DNA of 51,476 bases from Flammeovirgaceae bacterium. Lineage in GTDB: Bacteria; Bacteroidota; Bacteroidia; Cytophagales; Cyclobacteriaceae. The stretch is from assembly GCA_016709845.1 (NCBI GenBank), contig JADJMA010000044.1, positions 1-51,476 on the forward strand, written 5' to 3'. The notes beneath the pieces were generated by a model that searched no databases, had not been told where the DNA came from, and was given only the letters and a program-made list of their open reading frames with translations. Shown here one piece after another: positions 40,813 to 50,352 of the stretch. The position numbers and the translations under genes were made by a program. Positions within the stretch are counted from its first letter, which is position 1, and each line of letters begins with the position of its first letter.

Positions 40813-40830
40813 TCCCGATAGCTATCGGGA
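40813..40830. repeat. Perfect 18-bp palindrome
   Basis: TCCCGATAGCTATCGGGA reads the same on both strands. It lies 7 bases beyond the batB stop and directly after the heptamer array. May be a REP-like element or a terminator stem; no loop, so a cruciform or protein site is also possible. Confidence 0.7.
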
Positions 40831-40836
40831 TGTTAA

Positions 40837-41801
40837 CTATATCTTCACCGTCCTCACACTCATCAAAACATCCAATACAAGTAATAATAAGGCGGCTAAT
40901 AAAAAGTAAAAATAGCGATTTGACGAAACATCTACCAGTCGGGTGTCGCGCACCTGGCCTTCAATTTTGTTGATTGAATTAATTAGTTTGTTTACATCAT
41001 TTCTCGATTCATTAATCTCAAAATACTGACCATCTGTTTTGCTAGCCAGATTTTTTAGCGATGCCGGATTAAGTTTAGAAACAACGGTATTGCCTTGTCG
41101 ATCCGTTTTATATCCGCCCTGGGTTGATATCGACTTCCGGATTCTGTTCCTACTCCTAAGGTAAACAGCCGAATGTCCTGATCTTCTACGTCCTTCGCGA
41201 TTTTGTCAGTTTCCTCTCCAAAATCCTCGCCATCACTAATCAATACGATCACTTTTGATTTTTGTTGATTGCTGGGCGTAGTTTCATCCTCCAATTTGGA
41301 AAGAGCCATTTTAATGGGTGGACCAAAATCGGTTCCGCTCGAAGGCACTAATCCAGTGTTCATCGTTTCAATAAAAAGATTTAATGCATTTTGATCGTAG
41401 GTGAGGGGCATTGCATAAAGGCTTCGGATGAAAAAATGATGATGCCCAATCGATCGGAATTAAAGGCGGCAACAATTTTTCATTTCAAATTTAATTTTTC
41501 TCAAGCCGCGTGGGTTGAACATCGAAGGCATCCATGGATTTGGAGAGATCAACGCAAAACATAATATCCTTTCCTACCGATTTTATCTCGCGCCTGGCAT
41601 CTCCAAAGGTGGGGCCTAAAACGGAAATCAAAAGGAGCAGAATGATGACTGAGCGAAGTGCCAGTTTGATGAATACGGTTCCATAGGGTGTATTCAGCGA
41701 GCGACTGATACGAATAATCCGGATCAGATACATCGCATAAGCGATTAAAACAATCCGATGAAGATCCCTTCAGTCCACCCAAAATCCCGAAACAAGGTCA
41801 T
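40837..41801 (-). CDS. batB: BatB-type von Willebrand factor A domain membrane protein
   Basis: About 322 residues. Two N-terminal membrane segments (GIFIGLFLIAYAMYLI, LALRSVIILLLLISVLGPTFG), a VWA domain with the MIDAS motif FCVDLSKSMDAFDV, the second MIDAS part SSGTDFGPPI and VIVLISDGEDFGEET, and a C-terminal membrane segment (YFYFLLAALLLLVLDVLM). Frame breaks near 41747, 41480, 41412 and 41095. Bat proteins are linked to oxidative stress tolerance and occur with MoxR ATPases; here batA, moxR and batD are not present next to it. Confidence 0.82.
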
Positions 41802-42098
41802 AACAAAATAAGTCTGGCAAATTTATGAAACGAAATAATTCTGACTCTGTTGCTCATACGCATTTTTTGTTTCTATAACCTATTTCCGTACCCGATTTAT
41901 CAAAGCTATTGCCAGGCTGAGTTCTTTTCCAGGGCTTGTCGAGCTATTGTCCTGGCCAGGCTGAGCTTGACGAAGCCCTTAATATTTGCAGCAAGGTAAT
42001 GATTCGTACCCTGAATCTTATTGGAATTGATTTAGATGGTAAGCCAACGAATGCGGCAGGGCTATTCGTGCGGCTTGGTTGCTGTTCAGCGTTCACGG
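41802..42098. other. Gene-free stretch with REP-like palindrome
   Basis: 297 bp between batB and nagB, no ORF supportable. It contains GCCAGGCTGAG twice (near 41911 and 41954) and the large imperfect palindrome at 41931-41979. The rest shows nothing recognisable. Confidence 0.5.
41931..41979. repeat. REP-like imperfect palindrome
   Basis: Arms AGGGCTTGTCGAGC and GCTTGACGAAGCCCT pair with two small mismatches; the centre CCTGGCCAGG is itself a perfect palindrome. The GGCTGAGCTTGACGAAGCCC type of sequence is a common dispersed palindrome in bacterial genomes. Confidence 0.65.
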
Positions 42099-42824
42099 TT
42101 ATGAGTTAATCAAACTAGCTGCATCCGCATCGAGCATGACATAACCACCGGATATCTGATGAATGATACTCAAGGGTATGACTTCGGTGGGCGGACCTTC
42201 AAGAGCTTTTGCAATGATGGGAGCCTTCTTGATACCGCTGGCCATTACGATAGGCAATTTGATTCGCGCAGATGTTGCAACCCTAACGTAATACCCTGGG
42301 ATAAGACGGTGGCCTTTTGAAAATACTTTTGACCTACCGTTTTTGTTTCTTCCGCGAGCGTACTGATGTGCGCATAGGTGTTGAATGGGGTGCCGGGCTC
42401 ATTCATACCAATGTGACCATTGGTGCCTACGCCAACCAGCATAATGTCAAGCCACTATTTGACTCAATTAATTTATTGATTCGTTCACATTCTGCCCTTA
42501 AATCGGAAGTAAGTACGTTGAAGAATTCAATCTGATCTTTTTTATTCCTAACGGACCAAAACAATCTTTTTGTAACATTGAGAGACAGGAACCCGAATCG
42601 GAGGGATCGATGCCTACCCATTCATCTAAACTTAGAAACCGACATTCACTTAAATCAATTTTTTTCGATTGTAGCGCCAGCCGCAATTCTTCAAACACAC
42701 CCAGAGGCGTATGACCCGAAGCGAGACAAATGAGTGCTTTTGGATTTTTATTTATGTAGTGAACTATTAATTCGGAAGTTGCCTTACTGAGTGTTAAATA
42801 GTTGGATAAGATTTTGATTTCCAT
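42099..42824 (-). CDS. nagB: Glucosamine-6-phosphate deaminase family
   Basis: Converts glucosamine-6-phosphate to fructose-6-phosphate and ammonia. About 242 residues, the short NagB form. ALICLASGHTPLGVFEEL (phosphate-binding), FLSLDEWVGIDPSDSGSC, MLVGVGTNGHIGMNEPGTPF with the catalytic Asp/His/Glu region, and PIVMASGIKKAPIIAKALEGPPTEVIPLSIIH. Frame breaks near 42575, 42440 and 42262. 6-phosphogluconolactonase is the nearest alternative, but the GHIGMNEPG motif is typical of NagB. Confidence 0.9.
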
Positions 42825-42924
42825 AATTCTGTTCTAGATATTTTATTTCGAGAAGCTTTACCATTCAATACCTTGACGAAGCAAAAAAAAAGCAAAATGA
42901 GGCGGATTACTATTTTTCGGCCAT

Positions 42925-42932
42925 TATATTTG
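42925..42932 (+). promoter_or_regulatory. -7 box upstream of the tRNA-Ser array
   Basis: TATATTTG matches the Bacteroidota TAnnTTTG box and lies 33 bases before the first tRNA-like unit. No clear -33 box seen. Confidence 0.45.
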
Positions 42933-42964
42933 CAGTCCTTTTTGAAAAGGTTCAAGGAGGAATA

Positions 42965-43207
42965 GGAGAGGATGAGGCTTAACAAAGTGGGGGACTAAAC
43001 GCCTCATACGGGTATTTTAATTTATTGAGAGTTAGTTCTTATTTGTTTTGGAGAGGTGGGTGAGAGGCTTAAACCACCAGCTGGCGGATAAACTGTCATA
43101 CGGGTATTTTAGATTTTTTGAGTAGTTAGTTCTTATTTGTTTTGGAGAGGTGGGTGAGAGGCTTAAACCATCCGCCAGCTGGCGGATAAACTGTCGTACG
43201 GGTATTT
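42965..43207 (+). repeat. Three tandem degenerate copies of the tRNA-Ser 5' half
   Basis: Units start at 42965, 43050 and 43144, followed by the complete gene at 43242 (periods 85, 94 and 98 bp). Units 2 and 3 share with the true gene a ~20-base leader (TTAGTTCTTATTTGTTTT) and GGAGAGGTGGGTGAGAGGC TTAAACCA, but where the gene has the anticodon arm GCAGTTTGC they carry CCAGCTGGCGGA (unit 2) or the 16-base palindrome TCCGCCAGCTGGCGGA (unit 3, 43171-43186). They then resume with TAAACTGTC, GTACGGGT or ATACGGGT and end in an ATTTTAGATTTTTTGAG tail, lacking the variable arm, T arm and acceptor 3' strand. Unit 1 is more diverged. Confidence 0.85.
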
Positions 43208-43241
43208 TAGATTTTTTGAGTAGTTAGTTCTTATTTGTTTT

Positions 43242-43330
43242 GGAGAGGTGGGTGAGAGGCTTAAACCAGCAGTTTGCTAAACTGTCGTACGGGTTAAACC
43301 GTACCGGGGGTTCGAATCCCCCCCCCTCCG
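43242..43330 (+). tRNA. tRNA-Ser (GCU)
   Basis: 89 bases, class II tRNA. Anticodon stem GCAGT/ACTGT around TTGCTAA gives anticodon GCT. The long variable arm pairs GTACGG with CCGTAC. T arm GGGGG TTCGAAT CCCCC. Acceptor GGAGAGG pairs with CCCCTCC with one A-C mismatch, possibly a sequence error in the C run; discriminator G73 as usual for Ser. No encoded CCA. A T run follows. Confidence 0.9.
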
Positions 43331-43400
43331 CTCTTTTTTGATCTCTATTCGACCGGATGTTCAACAAATTCCAATAGTTGAGTGTTGGATAATAAGACTG

Positions 43401-43474
43401 GGTCTCATAGCTCAATTGGATAGAGCAGCTGCCTTCTAAGCAGCAGGTTGCTGGTTCGATTCCAGCTGGGATCA
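43401..43474 (+). tRNA. tRNA-Arg (UCU)
   Basis: 74 bases. Acceptor GGTCTCA pairs with TGGGATC; D arm AGCTCAATTGGATAGAGC; anticodon stem CTGCC.../GGCAG-like CTGCC TTCTAA GCAG with anticodon TCT; T arm GCTGG TTCGATT CCAGC; discriminator A. Reads AGA and AGG codons. Confidence 0.93.
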
Positions 43475-43531
43475 CAAAAAGAAGTTGGTGGTTGAAGATG
43501 TTTTTATATCTTCGCGCCTCATTAAACAGTT

Positions 43532-43605
43532 CGGGGCGTAGCGTAGCCCGGTATCGCGCCTGGTTTGGGACCAGGAGATCGTCAGTTCGAATCTGGCCGC
43601 CCTGA
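43532..43605 (+). tRNA. tRNA-Pro (UGG)
   Basis: 74 bases. Acceptor CGGGGCG pairs with CGCCCTG; anticodon stem CCTGG/CCAGG around TTTGGGA gives TGG; T arm GTCAG TTCGAAT CTGGC; discriminator A. The C1-G72 pair is typical of tRNA-Pro. Confidence 0.93.
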
Positions 43606-43610
43606 CTTAT

Positions 43611-43639
43611 AAAAACCTTCCTTAACAGGGAAGGTTTTT
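43611..43639. terminator. Bidirectional rho-independent terminator
   Basis: 11-bp stem AAAAACCTTCC / GGAAGGTTTTT with a 7-base loop. It ends in T runs on both strands, so it can serve both the tRNA-Pro transcript and the convergent sucrose-phosphate synthase gene, which stops 2 bases further on. Confidence 0.85.
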
Positions 43640-43641
43640 GT

Positions 43642-45829
43642 TTATAGCTTGTCAACCAACGTAGGATTATTTGAAATATGTGTCTTGATTCCCTCCAAGA
43701 CTCCCACGGAAAGCGGATTGCTGGCAAAATAGATAGACTTACTCTTCTTTAGATCTTCTAACTCCGGACTGTAATTGGACACCACGATTCCTTTCATTTT
43801 CCCTTTCAGCATATCGATATCATTACCACTATTGCCGGCCGTAATAATTCGATCCTGAGGTATCTTCCATTTATAACTTAGGTACCTGACCGCAGCTCCT
43901 TTGCTGGCGCGAAAGGGGAGAAAGTCGAGGAAATGATTTTCAGTTAGCAATATTTTTGCTCTGAGTTTTCGATCATCCAGAAATTTATGCAGATCAGCCA
44001 AGTCATCTTCATTAAATTCTTTGTTTACATAATAACTTAGTTTAAAACGCTTTTGAGCATTTGTCTCTTGCAGCCGGATGCCTGGAAATTGCGCCAACTC
44101 ATTTTGTAACTCTTCTTTCTTCCATTGAAAGTTAATATGGCTTTCCCAACCGTGGTCTGGAATAAATTTGTCTGTGTAATAAATTTCCAGATCCTGCAGA
44201 ACAAATCAAAATATCTGCTGCGGGTAAATCATAATCTTTAAATGCCTGCGCGGTGATTTCTCAGTTACGCCGCTCGCAACACCAAAAACAACCTGGTCTC
44301 GGTGGTTGTTTATCCACTCTTTAGTTCTTCCAAACCAGCTGTTTTTTTCCTTCCAAGGTTCCATCCAGATCGGAGATAATAAATAGATTGGCCTTCGCTA
44401 AGGTTTTGCCGTAGGCTGTCTTTTGTGAAAAGGTGGGTCGATCAGAACTCTTTTTGCTAAATAGATTTTGGATAACCTGAACATATTGATTGACATGGGC
44501 GCTCCAGCTATAGAGTCGATCAATTGCCTCTATGCCATTACCTGAATATTTTTCCCAAAGAGTTTTGTCTGCAATTATTTTTTTTAAGCCTCCGATATTT
44601 TGGCCGGATCTTTCCACATCCACCAACAATCCGTTTTTACAATGTTCAAGAATCTCTTTTCGGACCACCGGTTGGTGAAGCCACCACCGGCAACCCGCAT
44701 GCTGCTGCTTCCACAATCGTTAACCCGAAATTTTCACCGGGTGTTGCGTTTACAAACACGCCTTTCTTGCGAGCGGCTACGCGATAGATTTCTGGCACTT
44801 CAAGCGTGGGATCGTTCTTTTTAGGAATGGCCATCTTCCCGTAGAGATCATATTTATCCAACAATAAAAGCAGGTTGGTTAAAAGCTCTTTTTCATCATG
44901 GGGCATTTGGGTAATGTCTTTTCGCACGCCTGCAAAGATGGCCAGGTTGGCCATAGCCTGAAGTTCTTTATCCTGACCGAAAGCCTGGATGATGGTTTCA
45001 AAATTCTTTCGCTTATCGGCACGACCAATAGAAAGAATTAAAGGTTTGGTAGGATCAAATAAAAATCGTTCGATTTCAGAGTTAACCCGGTACAACGCAC
45101 GTTCCTGCTCCAAGGTCATTTTAAAGGAAGGCATCTCATGCCGGTAGAAAGAATAGAATAAATCGTTATTGACGCCTGGTGGGATTACTTCAAACTTGCC
45201 TTCATTTTTATTATCATATAGCCCGAATTGCGTTTCAATTTCGTGATGAGTACTAACAACAATAACATCCGCGGTAGTCAACGTATTTTCTTCTACCGCG
45301 ATGCGTTTCTCCATGTTGAACTTTTCGTTGATCTTATCAACAGACATGCCTTCCTGTAAAAGAATTTTCTTTTTGTTGCGCCCGAGCGAATGACTGGTGG
45401 CTATTAGCGGGATGGCAAACATTTCACTAATCTGGCCAGCGACATAATTACCATCGGCATAATGTCCATGAACAACATCCGGAAAGTCATCTTCTTTTTC
45501 AATGAACCGGATTGTCTTATCTACAAATTCGTCAAGATAATCCCACAACGATTCTTTAGGGCGATAGGTTAATCCACCACACACCATTCGAATGATTCGC
45601 TTTGTCATTAACAATTTCAATTCATTTTCATAGGAAGAAGAAACACGCTTGTCAACAATTTTCGGGTAAACAAATCTACTTTGCGCACTTGCGGATGATT
45701 GGAAAGATTCTCAAGCAGTTCCAGAACATATTTTACCTGGCCACCGGTATCCTTGTCACGGCCAATTTCAGGATCGTTGAAACGGATAAGGCCATGCGGG
45801 CTGAATAATTGTATATAATATCCGTTCAT
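43642..45829 (-). CDS. Sucrose-phosphate synthase with C-terminal sucrose-6-phosphate phosphatase domain
   Basis: Makes sucrose-6-phosphate from UDP-glucose and fructose-6-phosphate and then dephosphorylates it. About 729 residues. GT4 glycosyltransferase part: YIQLFSPHGLIRF..DKDTGGQVKYVLELL, VVHGHYADGNYVAGQIS, IATSHSLGRNKKK, VIPPGVNNDLFY, ILSIGRADKRKNFETII and GENFGLTIVEAAACGLPVVASPTGGP with the E-x7-E nucleotide-sugar motif. The HAD phosphatase follows: ISDLDGTLEG near residue 490, FGVASG, then AGNSGNDIDMLKG at the end. Frame breaks near 45655, 44690, 44338, 44280 and 44190. Sucrose here may be a compatible solute. Divergent from a GH32/GH43-like hydrolase. Confidence 0.87.
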
Positions 45830-45925
45830 GGTAGTAACTGAAGTCGATTCGAGACAGTAAAACTAACTAAATCAAAATAAGTGCAGTACTTTTACTTTCA
45901 ATCATGTTTTATATAAAGGAGTAGT

Positions 45926-47402
45926 ATGTATTCAGGTTCGGGCTTTAGTGATTGGGAAATAGGAGATATAACCGTAATTATTCATAAGGGAGTCTATCAC
46001 TTATTCCATTTGATTATACCGAATCATGATTATATCGCGCACGCAACATCAAAAGATGGAATTTCCTGGAAGCGTGTAAACAATGCGCTGTTTGTAGGTA
46101 ACCCCGGTGAGTGGGATGACGACATGTTATGGACGATGCATGTTTGCGAAGTGGAAGGTAAGTTTGAAATGTACTACACGGGTTTGCAACGAAAGGACCG
46201 GGGCGTAGTTTCAAGAGTTGGCTTTGCGCAATCAAATGATCTTATTGATTGGGAAAAAAATAAGAAAGAAATTTTTCCGATTGAATCGCACGGCAAATAT
46301 TATGAGTCTGCTGAGTCGAATCCCAGAAAGTGGTTAAGCTTTCGCGATCCGTTTCGGTTTGAACATAACGGAGAGGTCTATTTACTGATCTGTGCACGAT
46401 CCATTGCCGGGCCCGTCAGCCGTAGAGGCTGTGTTGGATTGGTAAAGATTACGCAGGATGTCGTGGAGCATTTACCGCCCTTACTATATCCCAGGATGTA
46501 TGACGATATAGAGTGTCCGTGTGTATTTGAATTGAATGATCGGTATTACCTGATTGGTTCTATTCGCGAAGATATAAAAGTGCGTTACTGGTTCGCGCCT
46601 GAATTCATGGGCGAGTATCATTCTTTTCATGACGATGTATTATTGCCGCAGGGAAATTACGCGGCCCGCACGGTGCAAGACGGCCCGCACTTGCTGATTG
46701 TTAACTTTTTCTATGTGGGAAAAATTGATGCGCTGCGGGTATTACCGCCACCCAAAGAATTAAGTACGGACGATAAAGGGCGGCTCGTGTTGAAGAGTTA
46801 TTACCGATGGAAAAAGATGGTAGTGAAAACGTTAGCTTCAGGTAACTTGAATACGACTAAGGCCTTATTATCAAATCCAACGGCATTTCTTAATGTGGAA
46901 TCCGATAAACTCACCTGTGGATCCCGAAGTGGCTATGAAATTTTTTATTTCGAAAAACCCTCTGGCCAGTTTTATCTGGGAAGGAACCATTACCGTGGAG
47001 GGAATGGGAAAACTGGGGTTGGTGTCCGACATGGATGAATATGGGAACGGCTATTTTATTTCCTTTGATGTGCTTGCTGGACTAGTACAAATAAGAGCGT
47101 GGGGTTTCAACCCCTTAAACAATAGGCAGAACTTTGTCTTTAATAATATTCAAAGCCATGTGTTTTCAACTAACGAAAGTAAATCATTCAACTTTAAGCT
47201 TATTCGCTACGGCCATTACATCGAGCTATCGGTAAACGAGGCGGTTAAATTAACCCTGATGGATTATACTTATTCAGGGAGTGGGATTGGATTGTATTCG
47301 GCCTCTTCGGTTATCTCACTTCAAAACTCAGTGCTGTCGATATTGCCAGCACCCGAAGAAGAATACGCAAGCCAGGAAGAAGCGCAAAAATTAACGGACT
47401 GA
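45926..47402 (+). CDS. GH32/GH43-like (clan GH-J/F) beta-propeller hydrolase
   Basis: About 492 residues. The five-bladed propeller pattern is visible: FSDWEIGDITVI (Asp in the first blade), YHLFHLIIP, YIAHATSKDGISWKRV, MYYTGL, RDP motif in LSFRDPFRFEHNGEVYLLI (transition-state Asp), and the Glu-Cys pair in DDIECPCVFELNDRYYLIGS (acid/base). The RDP and EC pair is the signature of GH32, so fructoside cleavage, perhaps sucrose, is likely. The C-terminal beta-sandwich begins near residue 330. One frame break near 46965. Start is 8 bases after AGGAG. Divergent from the sucrose-phosphate synthase, 96 bases between starts; joint control is plausible. No signal peptide, so cytoplasmic. Confidence 0.75.
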
Positions 47403-47438
47403 ATTTTCATTTTGATCGCATCAAAGATCCGTTAATGG
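47382..47438. repeat. Second duplicated convergent junction, copy A
   Basis: Holds the true stop of the hydrolase gene (AAATTAACGGACTGA, KLTD) and then, in the minus direction, a vestige of the neighbouring membrane protein's end, NGSLMRSK and stop, against TGSLVRSK in the real gene. About 80% identical to 47507-47566. Confidence 0.75.
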
Positions 47439-47450
47439 ACTGAATCTTGT

Positions 47451-47500
47451 TTTTTCCAGCATCGTCTCCGGCCTCTTTTTCCAGCATCGTCTCCCGCCTC
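47451..47500. repeat. 25-bp tandem repeat, two copies
   Basis: TTTTTCCAGCATCGTCTCC plus GGCCTC, then the same unit with one G-to-C change (CGCCTC). It occupies the spacer between the two copies of the duplicated junction. The second unit and following GGGGATGCGCTG form an imperfect hairpin. Confidence 0.8.
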
Positions 47501-47506
47501 GGGGAT

Positions 47507-47566
47507 GCGCTGTAAAAATTAATGGACTGAATCTTTATTTCGATCGCACCAGTGATCCCGTTAAGG
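47507..47566. repeat. Second duplicated convergent junction, copy B
   Basis: Holds a vestige of the hydrolase end (AAATTAATGGACTGA, KLMD) and the true stop of the small membrane protein on the minus strand. A third, shorter TTAATGGACTGAATCTT lies at 47432. The arrangement is the same as at 16.5-17.2 kb. Confidence 0.75.
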
Positions 47567-47861
47567 AAGCAAACCCTCCAACTAAGCCACCAATAAGTAA
47601 CGTGGCCACGAAAGCATTAATCGGAAGAAGTCGATTTATTTTTTCAGTTAATATAGAATGAGTGAGTACATCGATATAAAAGGCCATCCCAATCCAGAGA
47701 ATAGCAACTCCGATAAAGCCCGCAGCAAAAGAGGAGAACCCTCTGTTGCCCAAAAGATACGCTACCGTAAATGCGCCAACGGCTATAGTCCACCACGGTA
47801 AAAACGATTGCAGTATAAAACATACCACGCTGGTTACTATAAGTTGAGTTATAAATTTCAT
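47535..47861 (-). CDS. Small hypothetical membrane protein
   Basis: 108 residues with about four hydrophobic segments (LIVTSVVCFILQSFLPWW, IAVGAFTVAYLLG, FAAGFIGVAILWIGMAFYID, AFVATLLIGGLVGGFASLTG). No family recognised. ATGA overlap with the end of the penicillin acylase gene shows translational coupling, so it may assist or follow that enzyme. Confidence 0.75.
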   Translation of the reverse strand: MKFITQLIVTSVVCFILQSFLPWWTIAVGAFTVAYLLGNRGFSSFAAGFIGVAILWIGMAFYIDVLTHSILTEKINRLLPINAFVATLLIGGLVGGFASLTGSLVRSK

Positions 47862-50287
47862 GGCGCTACAGGTTTTAACGTGATAGAGGCTGCTACGGAT
47901 TTCATTTTTGTTGCTTCGGGTTCAAACTGAAGCTCATAGTATTTTCCTTTCGCCCAGTAGTTGAGCAAATTATTATAAAACGGACTGCCGGGATTTCCGG
48001 ATTGTCCGCCCGGATAAACACCCCAGCTCGGAGTTTTGTTTTTTCAAGGCTCACCACCATACGCCAACTGGGCCATTGCGATGCGTGAGGAGGCGTTGAT
48101 GATGCTATTATTACCACCATTCTCAACATGATAGCTGAAGGCCGGCAGACCTTGAAGCAGGTGGCGATGAACGTATCTTTATAATCAGCCCACCGTGGGT
48201 CTTTTCCATTTTCTGTTTTCCATTTTTCAATCGCATCAACTCCTTTTACAAAAGCTTGTTGAATGACTTCCCGCGCGGTTTCCTTGGCGGGAGTTTCCTG
48301 AATATCAAAGAAACTTAGATCGGGTTGTTCTTTAATAAGTTTGATGGTTGTGTATGAGGTTGGATACTCAAGCGCCACTTTAGAGTTTTTGATTTCGTCC
48401 CAAACTAAAGGATAGAGTTCGCGCCACCAGGCTTCGTAATACGAGGCGCCTTCCGAGTTAATCGTGTTTTCAAACTCCCAGGTTTTTAAAATTCGATACG
48501 CCTTTGCTTGTTGTGGTGTGAAAGCAGTTGTGTCTAACATTAAAAGAAAGGTGGGCAGACTTTCAGAGGCTTTTAAGTTATAGTTATCCTGTTGCATCTC
48601 CATCATATCGCGGGGTGTGATGTCCGTCATCTCCGACAAAAGTTTATTTATTCTTCGGTTGCGATAGGCCTCATAACTGGTTGACGTGATGTAGTATGGA
48701 TACGTTTCGTCAGCCGGATATTGATTCGCGGAACTTACAAATCCACGAGCCGGGTTTTTATCCATTACATTTTGATCATTGGGAATAAAGGCTTGCCATT
48801 CGTTGGATGTTTTGGTTCCATCCAACACATACTTGCCTTCCGATTGTCTGCGAACCGGAAACTTTCCCTGTACCCGCATAGCCACATCACCACTCACGCT
48901 CGCGAACACAAAATTTTGTGCGGGTGAGGCGTAATGATTCAAGGCTTCCATATAGCCGTCATGATTTGTTGCTCTATTTAGTTTATAGAAAGTAAGAATT
49001 TCTTCTGATGGATCATGGGCAACCCATCGGAAGGCATACGATTTCAATTCATTATCACCACCAAAGCTTTCGTCATACACCACCGGACCTTGATGGGTAT
49101 AGATTACGGTATCATAAAAAGGCGCGCCATCTTTAATAACTATTTTCTCAATTACTTTTCGGGATGTTTTCCATTGGCCATCACTCAGGTATTCATTTTT
49201 ACTTTTGTCTTTGAATTGAATCTTATACCAGTCAACTAAATCGCGCTGCGCATTGGTAACACCCCAGGCAATGGAATCATTAAATCCACTGATGACGGCT
49301 GGCGATCCCGGCAAGGAAGCGCCCATCACATTTACACCAGGGGCTTGCAGATGAATTACATACCAGATAGAAGGCAATGATAAGCTGAGATGCGGATCGT
49401 TGCAAAGAATGGGTGAACCGGTATTGGTCTTGCTACCGTTAACCGCCCAATTATTACTGCCAACTCCTTCGGCTGGTTTCTCTAAGGGCTTTACGTTGAT
49501 AAGTTCATCGGGTAAGGCAAGGGGAACACTATCCAACGTGATCGGATCAAACTTCCAGTTGCCGGTTCTATCAACAATGGGATCACCCACCTTTTCATCA
49601 TCAGGCCAAAGTAAATCCGAAATTTCTTTACCAAATAGTTTGAGTGCATTGGTCATCTCAAGATCTTTGTCGCCAATATTCAAAGTGAGTGCCATGTTTT
49701 TAAGCAGTAACCCGCACTTCAAATTGGTCCACGGCTCGGGCCGATAGTTTAAAAGTTTATACTCAAGCGGTAAATCATCCTCACCTAATGATTCGATGTA
49801 TTGATTGATGCCTTGCGTATAACTATCCACCATGACTTTCAGCGATGGGGTCTTCTTCCATGGCCTTCAACGCATTTTCAGCCGCGAACACCATACCGCG
49901 TCTTCGCTGGATGCGGTCGTAATCAAGGGCGGCACTACCAATTATTTCTGAAATTCTTCCCGCGGCAGCGTGCGTTTGAAATTCCATTTGCCACAACCTG
50001 TTTTTAGCGGTGATGTACCCTTGGGCCAAGTAGAGGTCGGCATCGTTTTTCGCGAAGATGTGGGGGATGAGCAAACTATCATATTGAATAATTACCTCAT
50101 CTTTCAGTCCAACTAAATGGAGCGTTTCATTTTGTTCTTTGCCTTCGGCATTTTGCCAAAACCCCCCAAAAGGATTTAAGAATTTACCAAGGGCCGGAAT
50201 CGGTGAACCAAAATTCCAACTTGAGTTAAGGAAATAAACCAGGGAAACCGTGATGATCAACGACACGCCAACTTTTACAAATTTCAT
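47858..50287 (-). CDS. Penicillin acylase family N-terminal nucleophile hydrolase
   Basis: Amide hydrolase of the Ntn family; may cleave acyl-homoserine lactones, penicillins or peptides. About 810 residues. Membrane leader (VGVSLIITVSLVYFL), then DSLLIPHIFAKNDADLYLAQGY and RLWQMEFQTHAAAGRISEI of the alpha chain. The beta chain starts at GVGSNNWAVNGSKT, where the Ser before NNWAV is the nucleophile freed by self-cleavage, followed by GSPILCNDPHL, GASLPGSPAVISGFND and AWGVTNAQRD. Frame breaks near 49830, 48165 and 48045; repaired, the end reads LQFEPEATK then the stop at 47858. Substrate unknown. Confidence 0.9.
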
Positions 50288-50352
50288 GCTTTATCTTTTA
50301 GACTTTAACCTATTTATCTGCCGAAGTTTTAACGTAGGCAGATTGTTAACTA

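Larger units (their letters stand above)
42825..43241. other. Gene-free stretch between nagB and tRNA-Ser
   Basis: 417 bp with no protein gene. The first 100 bases are AT-rich with the -7 box; the rest is the array of tRNA-Ser half copies described separately. Confidence 0.6.

Noticed and set aside
42317..42535. Plus-strand ORF of 72 residues inside nagB
   Set aside because: Antisense to the GHIGMNEPG region of nagB, no independent support.
43020..43240. Regularly spaced repeats resembling a small CRISPR array
   Set aside because: The repeated part is the tRNA-Ser 5' half and the between-parts are similar to each other, not unique spacers; no cas genes are nearby.
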